DNA of 7,249 bases from Deltaproteobacteria bacterium (lineage in GTDB: Bacteria; Desulfobacterota; Desulfobacteria; Desulfobacterales; B30-G6): positions 1 to 7,249 of the forward strand of contig JAFDAT010000171.1 of NCBI GenBank assembly GCA_019313725.1, in the 5' to 3' direction. The notes beneath the pieces are model-generated. The model had not been told where the DNA came from and did not search any database. It was given only the letters and a program-made list of their open reading frames with translations. The first letter of the stretch is position 1. Each line of letters opens with the position of its first letter. Both the position numbers and the translations under genes were made by a program. Positions 1-5,970 of the stretch are shown one piece after another.

Positions 1-784
1 GAAAACGCTCCTTTTTTTTGAGGTGCCCGAGTGCCCCGATAACGGCCAGGTTGATGGCATGCGCTCCCTGGCTCCCGCCGGCAATAAGTATGGTAAATGG
101 CGATGGTGTCTTCACAGCTTCCGCCGATGCCTGTTTGATTGGCGGCAACGATGCGAGGAACTCGTGCCGTACCGGGTTTCCGGTGACCATTGCTTGGCCC
201 GCTCTTTTCATTCCCCTTGTTTCCGGAAATGAAAGATAGGTTCGGTCCGCAATCCGGGAGTGCCATCGATTGGTTATGCCCGGCAGAATATTCTGTTCCT
301 GGAGCACGGTTTTTATGCCCTTCATCCAGGCGGCGGCCACCACGGGTCCGGCTGAATATCCGCCAACGCCTAGAACCAGGTCCGGATTGAAGTCCTTCAG
401 GAGCCCTGCCGAGGCAGCCAGGCTCATGGGCAGCAGCATGAAGGCCCACAGCTGTTTCAGCAGCCCCCGGTTTTTAAGGCCTTGCACGGCTATGGCCGCA
501 TGCCTGAAGCCTTTTTCATTTAAGACGGATGTTTCGAATGGTTTGCCGGTTCCTATAAAAAGGATATCACTCTCCGCATTCCTGGAAAGAATTTCCTCGG
601 CAACGGCAATACCGGGGAAGAGGTGCCCGCCGGTGCCCCCGCCGGCAATGACCACGCGGACGGGATGGGTCCTCTGATTGGCGGCACGACTGCCTGCAGG
701 TCGTGTGGCCTGCCGGTGAAGACCATCCGCAACGGCTGCACCCAGGCATGGCTTTCTTATATGCGCGTGTCCGCTAACTTGCAT
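1..784 (-). CDS. murG: MurG, lipid II-forming GlcNAc transferase (partial, 3' end cut by window edge)
   Basis: MurG is UDP-GlcNAc:undecaprenyl-pyrophosphoryl-MurNAc-pentapeptide GlcNAc transferase, a peripheral enzyme on the cytoplasmic face of the inner membrane that converts lipid I to lipid II. The reading frame is open from ATG at 784 to the left edge (261 residues visible, usual length about 355-365), so roughly the C-terminal third is missing. Visible landmarks are the first glycine loop GGGTGGH (residues 48-54) followed by LFPG, the second glycine motif GVGGYSAGP (139-147), QEQN (162-165), TGNPVR (201-206) and the start of the C-terminal domain with the third glycine motif GGSQGA (236-241). 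The start was chosen because GGGAGG lies 4 bases upstream and the ATG overlaps the ftsW end by 11 bases, which suggests coupling. It adds about 43 residues before the usual N-terminus; a GTG at 655 would give a family-typical start but has no convincing ribosome binding site. Identity is very secure; the start is less so. Confidence 0.95.
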   Translation of the reverse strand, partial: MQVSGHAHIRKPCLGAAVADGLHRQATRPAGSRAANQRTHPVRVVIAGGGTGGHLFPGIAVAEEILSRNAESDILFIGTGKPFETSVLNEKGFRHAAIAVQGLKNRGLLKQLWAFMLLPMSLAASAGLLKDFNPDLVLGVGGYSAGPVVAAAWMKGIKTVLQEQNILPGITNRWHSRIADRTYLSFPETRGMKRAGQAMVTGNPVRHEFLASLPPIKQASAEAVKTPSPFTILIAGGSQGAHAINLAVIGALGHLKKKERF

Positions 785-1892
785 GAGACCTCCCTGAATG
801 TTTGGCCCCGATATTCATGAGGATGCCGATGGAGGCCATGTTGATCAGGAGTGATGTGCCCCCGTAGCTCAGAAAGGGAAGTGTCAGTCCCTTTGTCGGT
901 AAAAGCCCCAGGGTCACCCCCATGTTCACGCAGACCTGCAGGGTAAGGGTAGCGATGATGCCGGTGGCCAGATAGGCACCGAAGGTATCGTCGGTATTGC
1001 GCGCAATGCGGATGCCCCGCCACAGAATGAGGGCATAGATACCAAGAATGAAGAGTACACCCCAGAGTCCGAGTTCTTCCCCGATGACCGAAAATATGAA
1101 ATCGGTGTGCGGTTCGGGAAGATAAAACAGCTTCTGGTATCCTTTTCCAATGCCGGTTCCCCAGATCCCACCGGTGCCGAACGCCATGAGTGAATGGACA
1201 ATCTGGTAGCCTTCATCCGTCGGGTATTGCCAGGGATCCAGAAAGCTGATGATCCGTCGAATACGATATTCGGCGTTCAGCAAGAAGTAATAGGCCACCG
1301 GCAGGAACAACAGAAGCGCCGACAAAAGGTGCAGTATGCGGACCCCGCCGACAAACATCATCATCCAGGTGACGGCAGCCAATATGACGACCGTGCCGAA
1401 ATCAGGCTGCATGAAAATCAGGATCGTGAACATGCCCAGAACGATGACGTGCGGCATGAACCCTACGAAAAAATCCTTGATTGTTTCCTGCTTTTTACTC
1501 ATGGAGTAGGCCAGGTAGATGATCATGGCCAGCCTGGCAAACTCGGAAGGTTGAAATGAAAACGGGCCGATCCGCAGCCACCGCATGGCGCCTCCCGCCG
1601 ATATGCCCAGGGCGGAAATCTGAACCGCGGCCAATAGCGCCAGAGCCAGCAACAATATGGGATAGGTCAGTATGCGATAGGTTTTAAAGGGTATATGGCC
1701 ACAGACAACCAGGGCGATAATGCCGACCAGGGAAAAAAAAGCCTGCCGTTTCAGAAAATAATAGCCTGAGCCGAACTTTTTCAGTGCCAATGCCGAACTG
1801 GCGCTGTAGACCATAACGATGCCGATTCCCACCAGGAACAGTACGGAAAAGAGCAGGGTGATGTCGTATGTCGTTGATTGGTCTGTCTTCAT
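774..1892 (-). CDS. ftsW: FtsW, SEDS-family septal peptidoglycan glycosyltransferase
   Basis: FtsW is a polytopic inner-membrane SEDS protein that polymerises lipid II at the division septum together with its partner transpeptidase FtsI, encoded in the same cluster. With the ATG at 1892 the product is 372 residues, usual for the family, with about ten hydrophobic segments. Family landmarks are RWLRIGPFSFQPSEFARL (about 104-121), MQPDFGT (161-167), DEGYQIVHSL (226-235), PEPHTDFIFSVIGEELG (259-275, with D264 aligning with the catalytic aspartate of SEDS polymerases) and LPFLSYGGTS (338-347). The residues around HTD and the dcw context favour FtsW over RodA or SpoVE. A TTG at 1913, overlapping the mraY stop codon as TTGA, would add 7 residues; I prefer the ATG, although its ribosome binding site (GCGAG about 9 bases upstream) is weak. 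The stop at 774 lies inside the first codons of murG. murD, which usually precedes ftsW, is not present. Confidence 0.96.
   Translation of the reverse strand: MKTDQSTTYDITLLFSVLFLVGIGIVMVYSASSALALKKFGSGYYFLKRQAFFSLVGIIALVVCGHIPFKTYRILTYPILLLALALLAAVQISALGISAGGAMRWLRIGPFSFQPSEFARLAMIIYLAYSMSKKQETIKDFFVGFMPHVIVLGMFTILIFMQPDFGTVVILAAVTWMMMFVGGVRILHLLSALLLFLPVAYYFLLNAEYRIRRIISFLDPWQYPTDEGYQIVHSLMAFGTGGIWGTGIGKGYQKLFYLPEPHTDFIFSVIGEELGLWGVLFILGIYALILWRGIRIARNTDDTFGAYLATGIIATLTLQVCVNMGVTLGLLPTKGLTLPFLSYGGTSLLINMASIGILMNIGAKHSGRSHAS
789..794 (-). promoter_or_regulatory. Ribosome binding site of murG
   Basis: On the minus strand GGGAGG lies 4 bases before the ATG at 784, inside the last codons of ftsW. 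It is the strongest Shine-Dalgarno match at any junction in the window and is the main reason for choosing the upstream murG start rather than the GTG at 655. The spacing is a little short but usable. Confidence 0.65.
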
Positions 1893-1909
1893 TCTATTTG
1901 CTCGCTGTC

Positions 1910-2989
1910 TCAACGAAGTTTAAGGGTACTCATGGAGACCAGGGCCAGGGCGATGGCGATGATCCAGAAACGGACGATAATTTTGGGCTCAGCCCACCCT
2001 TTCAATTCAAAATGATGGTGCAGAGGGGCCATTTTAAATATGCGCCCGCCGTTGGTCATCTTAAAAAAACTGACCTGAAAAATGACTGAAAGTGCTTCGA
2101 TGACAAACAACCCGCCCACAATCACCAGCAATATTTCCTGCTTGGTGATGACGGCAACAGTACCCAGTGCGCCGCCCAGGGAGAGGGATCCCACATCTCC
2201 CATGAAAATCTGCGCCGGGTAGGTGTTGAACCAGAGAAAACCGAGGCCGGCACCGGCGATGGCGCCGCAGAAAATCGTCAGCTCACCACTTCCCGCCACG
2301 TAGTTGATCTGCAGGTAGTCCGCCATTTTCGCATGCCCGGACACGTATGCGAAAATCATGTACGTGACCGCGGCGATAATCACAGGTCCGATGGCAAGCC
2401 CGTCCAGGCCATCGGTCAGGTTTACGGCATTGGACGAACCCACGATCACGAGGATTGCAAACAGGATATAGCCCCACCCGAGGTCGGGTGACATCTCTTT
2501 GAAAAATGGTATGGTCACCCGCGTGTCAAAATCCGGGCTGATGTAGAGCAGCACTCCGGCCACGGCTGCCAGGACGATCTGTCCTGAAAATTTGGCCCGG
2601 GCGGTCAGTCCCTTGTTTCTTTTTTTGACCAGCATCAGGTAGTCATCGGCGAAGCCGAGCAATCCGTACCCACAGACGATGATCAGTGCTATCCAGACGT
2701 AGCCGTTGGTCAGGTCGGTCCATAAAAGTGTTGCCATGAGAATCGAAAACAGGATCAGTATTCCGCCCATTGTCGGTGTCCCCGCTTTAGCCTGGTGGGC
2801 TTCGGGTCCGTCTTCCTGGATGTACTGACCGACCTGTAGTCGTTTGAGTCTGCGGATCACCCAGGGGCCTAGTATGAAGCATATCAGGAAAGCCGTCAGA
2901 CTGGCGTAAATGGTTCGGAATGTAATGTAGCGGAATACATTAAATGCCGAAAAGGTCGTGTGCAACGGATATAACAGGTGATAAAGCAT
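1910..2989 (-). CDS. mraY: MraY, phospho-MurNAc-pentapeptide translocase (lipid I synthase)
   Basis: MraY transfers phospho-MurNAc-pentapeptide from the UDP nucleotide to undecaprenyl phosphate, making lipid I, the first membrane step of peptidoglycan synthesis. The 359-residue length matches the family (E. coli 360), and the hydrophobicity pattern fits a ten-helix inner-membrane protein. Landmarks in order: FNVFRYITFR near the N-terminus (16-25), GPEAHQAKAGTPTMGG (61-76), the Asp-Asp pair GFADDY (D115, D116), NAVNLTDGLDGLA (187-199), FNTYPAQIFMGDVGS (254-268, catalytic-site aspartate D265) and the APLHHHFELKGW segment with the HHH triad at 324-326. All key residues are intact. The ATG at 2989 follows the murF stop by three bases and has AAGG six bases upstream, so it is probably coupled to murF. 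The next gene is ftsW after 17 bases rather than the usual murD. Confidence 0.98.
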   Translation of the reverse strand: MLYHLLYPLHTTFSAFNVFRYITFRTIYASLTAFLICFILGPWVIRRLKRLQVGQYIQEDGPEAHQAKAGTPTMGGILILFSILMATLLWTDLTNGYVWIALIIVCGYGLLGFADDYLMLVKKRNKGLTARAKFSGQIVLAAVAGVLLYISPDFDTRVTIPFFKEMSPDLGWGYILFAILVIVGSSNAVNLTDGLDGLAIGPVIIAAVTYMIFAYVSGHAKMADYLQINYVAGSGELTIFCGAIAGAGLGFLWFNTYPAQIFMGDVGSLSLGGALGTVAVITKQEILLVIVGGLFVIEALSVIFQVSFFKMTNGGRIFKMAPLHHHFELKGWAEPKIIVRFWIIAIALALVSMSTLKLR

Positions 2990-2992
2990 GCG

Positions 2993-4417
2993 CTACCTTT
3001 GTCCGAAAGTGTTGACAAGCTCCTGGACGATGCGTTCCATGTGCATGCCACGGGAGCCTTTTACCAGAATCCAGTCTTGGGGACCTGCCCAAGCGATGAG
3101 ATCTTCAGCTATTTTTTGTGTCGAGCCACTGATGACCCGTTTGGTATCCATACCGCCGTTACGGGCGCCCTGGGCCATGTCGAGTGCGGAATCGCCCGTC
3201 AAATAAAGTCTGTCGGGGCCGGTAAGTGCGGCATGGCGCCCGACCTCGTGGTGCAGGGCCGCGGACTGTTCGCCCAGTTCGAGCATATCTCCCAGCACAG
3301 CCGCCCCGCGCCCCTGTTTTTCAATCTGCTGCAGGGTGTCGAGCGCGGCTTTCACCGATTCCGGATTGGCATTGTATGTATCGTCGATGATACGAGTTCC
3401 GTTGCTAAGTTCCCGGATGTGCATGCGGCCGCTGACCGGTTTGAAGCGTTCGAGCCCGGCTTTGATTTCCGGCAGGGGGATTTCCAATAAATATCCGGCG
3501 GCTGCAGCAGCCAGGGCATTTGAGATCATGAAGCGCCCAGGGGTATCGAGCATGACTTCAGCGGTTTCACCGGGCGTTTCAAGGAGAAAGGACAGCCCGT
3601 TTCCTTGTTCACGGATACGGCTTGCACGAATGGCGGCATCGTCGGAAATGCCGAACAGCAGCACTTCACCGGGTGCATCTTCAGCCAGGGCGTGCACGTT
3701 AGGGTCATCTGCATTCAAGATGGCCCTGCCGCCGGGGTTCAACTTTTCCAGCAATTCCCCCTTGGCGCGTTTGATACCCTCGATAGATCCCAATCCCTCG
3801 AGATGAGCGGGTGCCACGTTGATGATCATGCCGATGTCGGGGCGGCAGATTTCAGCCAGCCTTCTGATTTCTCCGGGTCGGTTCATCCCCAGTTCGAGCA
3901 CAGCCAGATCGTGTTTTTCTTCGAGCCTGAGAAGGGTAAGGGGCAGGCCGATCGCATTGTTGAAGTTACCCGCGGTTGCCAGGGTCTCGTATCGGTTAGC
4001 CGTGACACAGGTCAGCATGCTTCGGGTGGATGTCTTTCCATTTGAGCCGGTCAGGGCGATCACCGAAAGGGGCGTTCGGCACCGGTTGTAAGATGCCAGG
4101 TCGCCCAATGCCCGGGTGGTGTCCGCTACGCTGATAACGACGTGTCCCCCCGACGCGAGTTCTTCAAACGTTGATGTGCCTGTATTTTCTTTTCCAACCA
4201 GAATACCTCGCACGCCTTTTTTCAGAACACCGGCTATAAAATTGTGACCGTCATGGGCATCACCGATGATGGCAACAAAAAAATCACCGTGGCCAATGGT
4301 TCTGGAATCGATGGAGATGCCGCTAAATACGTAATCGCCAGGCCCGGTCTGGAGAACACCACCTGTCGCCTCAAGGATGTCGGATGTTGTCCACGGTATG
4401 CGGTTTGAGTTGTCCAT
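2993..4417 (-). CDS. murF: MurF, UDP-MurNAc-tripeptide:D-Ala-D-Ala ligase
   Basis: MurF is the cytoplasmic ATP-dependent ligase that adds D-alanyl-D-alanine to UDP-MurNAc-tripeptide, completing the pentapeptide that MraY uses. From ATG 4417 it has 474 residues (E. coli MurF 452). The three Mur-ligase domains are visible: an N-terminal substrate domain with SGISIDSRT (32-40), a central ATPase domain with P-loop ALTGSNGKTS (121-130), NFNNAIGLP (151-159), LELGMNRPGEI (174-184) and NVAPAHLEGLG (200-210), and a C-terminal domain with SGRM (329-332), DDTYNANPES (345-354), LGDMLELGE (375-383) and LVKGSRG (451-457). TYNANP and GDMLELG separate it from MurC, MurD and MurE. A TTG at 4429 overlapping the murE stop as TTGA would add four residues; neither start has a clear Shine-Dalgarno sequence, so initiation probably depends on ribosomes finishing murE, whose stop lies 8 bases before the ATG. 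The start is therefore uncertain by four codons; identity is secure. Confidence 0.96.
   Translation of the reverse strand: MDNSNRIPWTTSDILEATGGVLQTGPGDYVFSGISIDSRTIGHGDFFVAIIGDAHDGHNFIAGVLKKGVRGILVGKENTGTSTFEELASGGHVVISVADTTRALGDLASYNRCRTPLSVIALTGSNGKTSTRSMLTCVTANRYETLATAGNFNNAIGLPLTLLRLEEKHDLAVLELGMNRPGEIRRLAEICRPDIGMIINVAPAHLEGLGSIEGIKRAKGELLEKLNPGGRAILNADDPNVHALAEDAPGEVLLFGISDDAAIRASRIREQGNGLSFLLETPGETAEVMLDTPGRFMISNALAAAAAGYLLEIPLPEIKAGLERFKPVSGRMHIRELSNGTRIIDDTYNANPESVKAALDTLQQIEKQGRGAAVLGDMLELGEQSAALHHEVGRHAALTGPDRLYLTGDSALDMAQGARNGGMDTKRVISGSTQKIAEDLIAWAGPQDWILVKGSRGMHMERIVQELVNTFGQR
2996..2999 (-). promoter_or_regulatory. Ribosome binding site of mraY
   Basis: On the minus strand AAGG lies 6 bases before the mraY ATG (2989), formed by the last sense codons of murF just before its TAG stop. 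A ribosome finishing murF would cover this site, in keeping with coupled translation. Confidence 0.5.
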
Positions 4418-4425
4418 AATGGTTA

Positions 4426-5970
4426 TCAATGTTCAGGTCTGCGCTGGTTTTCATGCGTCATCAGCATTTTTTCAGCTTCGCGCATGTCGTCAAAAGAAAG
4501 CGTGCGGTTACCCACAATCTGGTATGTTTCATGTCCCTTTCCGGCAATGACGACAATGTCGCCGGCTTTCGAAGCCTCGATCCCCAGTCGGATAGCCTGC
4601 TTTCGGTCGGGTTCCACCAGAAATCCTTTTGCGCGCCAGCCGTTCCGAATTTCGCCGGGACGGTACTGGTTGCTGCAGGTGTTTTTCAATCCCGGCAGAA
4701 TATCGTCGATGATGGTGCCCGGTTTTTCCGTTCTGGGATTGTCCGAGGTGACGATGGTCAGATCGGACAGCCTGCCTGAAATTGCACCCATCAGAGGCCG
4801 CTTGGCCCTGTCCCGGTTGCCGCCGCAGCCGAAGATACAGATCAGCCTTTCAGGCCCAAGCGCTTTCAGTGCATGCAGGACATTTTCGAGGGCATCCGGT
4901 GTATGTGCGTAATCCACGTATACATGCCGATCTGACGGGCCCGGAACCCGCTGAAGGCGTCCCGGTACGGCCGAAACGCCTTGAATCCCTTTCTTTATGG
5001 ATTCAAGTGAAAGTTTCAGCGCCAAGCCGGCACCGACTGCACAGAGAATGTTTTCGAGATTGTAGCGGCCTGCCAGCGGTGACTGAAAATCGAAGCTGCC
5101 GCCAGGGGCCTGGAGCCTTCCCGTGATTCCCTGGAGTTTGAAGTCAGCTGAAAGCGGGTGGATCATATTCTCCGGTTCATGCCCGACGGTTATGAGCGCA
5201 TAGGCAAGTTCTTCCCGAAGTTCGCGTCCCTGCCGGGTGCCGGTGTTGACCACGGCGGTCTTGCTGCCGGCGTCGGTCGCCCTGCCCAGGTGTTCGGTAA
5301 AAAGCCTTTTCTTGCAGTCCCAATAGGACTGCATGTTATGATGATAATCCAGGTGGTCCTGGCTGAGATTGGTAAAGATGCCAATATCAATTTCACATCT
5401 GAAAATTCTTTCCAGGTCAATGGCATGGGACGAAATTTCCATGACCACATGGGAAACCCCATCCGTTTTCATCTCCGCCAGAATTCGTTGAAGATCCAGC
5501 GATTCGGGCGTCGTTACGGGATTGTCAAACACCTTTTTGTTGTAACGATAGTTGATCGTTCCGATAACACCGACGTTGCAGCCTGAATTTTTCAGGATGT
5601 TTTCCAGGATGTAGGCCGTTGTGGTTTTCCCGTTTGTTCCGGTAATGCCGACGATGGTCAACCCGTGTGACGGGTGGCCGAAAAAAGTGTCGGACAGGGA
5701 TGCGAGGGCCCTGCGCGTATTCTTGACACGGTAATAAGGCACTTTGGCCGGCAAGAGTTTTTGAGCGACTATGGCTGCCGCCCCCCGGTCGATGGCTTCC
5801 TCGATGAAATCATGCCCGTCAACCATCAGACCCTTAACGGCTACGAAAAGGCCCCCTGGAACCACACCCCTGGAGTCGTAGTGGATGGATCTTATCCGGC
5901 ACGCTTCCATCGCCGCCGTTCCGGAGGCTTTCTCGTGTTCGATTGTCTCAATGAGCCGTTTCAGAATCAT
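4426..5970 (-). CDS. murE: MurE, UDP-MurNAc-L-Ala-D-Glu:meso-diaminopimelate ligase
   Basis: MurE is the cytoplasmic ATP-dependent ligase adding the third stem-peptide residue to UDP-MurNAc-L-Ala-D-Glu. The 514-residue product has all three Mur-ligase domains. Landmarks: HYDSRGVVPGGLFVA (30-44) in the UDP-binding domain; P-loop GITGTNGKTTT (108-118); TTPESLDL (153-160); MEISSHAIDLER (177-188); FTNLSQDHLDYH (199-210); the lysine expected to be carbamylated, K220 in DCKKRLF; then YVDYAHTPDALE (351-362), FGCGGNRDRAKRP (380-392), DNPRTEKP (410-417) and AGKGHETYQ (476-484). DNPR is the family signature for meso-diaminopimelate rather than L-lysine. About 430-455 the chain seems somewhat longer than in E. 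coli MurE, between the DNPR helix and the VEPDR strand; I read this as a loop insertion. The ATG at 5970 overlaps the ftsI stop as ATGA and has GAGG seven bases upstream, so start and coupling are both well supported. Confidence 0.98.
   Translation of the reverse strand: MILKRLIETIEHEKASGTAAMEACRIRSIHYDSRGVVPGGLFVAVKGLMVDGHDFIEEAIDRGAAAIVAQKLLPAKVPYYRVKNTRRALASLSDTFFGHPSHGLTIVGITGTNGKTTTAYILENILKNSGCNVGVIGTINYRYNKKVFDNPVTTPESLDLQRILAEMKTDGVSHVVMEISSHAIDLERIFRCEIDIGIFTNLSQDHLDYHHNMQSYWDCKKRLFTEHLGRATDAGSKTAVVNTGTRQGRELREELAYALITVGHEPENMIHPLSADFKLQGITGRLQAPGGSFDFQSPLAGRYNLENILCAVGAGLALKLSLESIKKGIQGVSAVPGRLQRVPGPSDRHVYVDYAHTPDALENVLHALKALGPERLICIFGCGGNRDRAKRPLMGAISGRLSDLTIVTSDNPRTEKPGTIIDDILPGLKNTCSNQYRPGEIRNGWRAKGFLVEPDRKQAIRLGIEASKAGDIVVIAGKGHETYQIVGNRTLSFDDMREAEKMLMTHENQRRPEH

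Noticed and set aside
553..749. Short minus-strand frames of about 60 codons around the ftsW/murG junction
   Set aside because: They are out-of-frame shadows of murG, whose own frame is open from 784 to the left edge and carries the GGGTGGH motif through this region.
1733..1740. Eight-base homopolymer run in ftsW as a possible phase-variation tract
   Set aside because: It encodes Phe-Phe in a membrane segment, the frame is intact on both sides, and a single short run in an essential gene is not evidence of phase variation.
2978..3490. A 170-codon open frame on the plus strand opposite murF
   Set aside because: It lies wholly antisense to a well conserved gene, its translation resembles no family I know, and such open antisense frames are common opposite GC-biased codons. 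The same applies to the plus-strand frames at 3336-3806, 3605-4045, 4484-4912 and 5158-5586.
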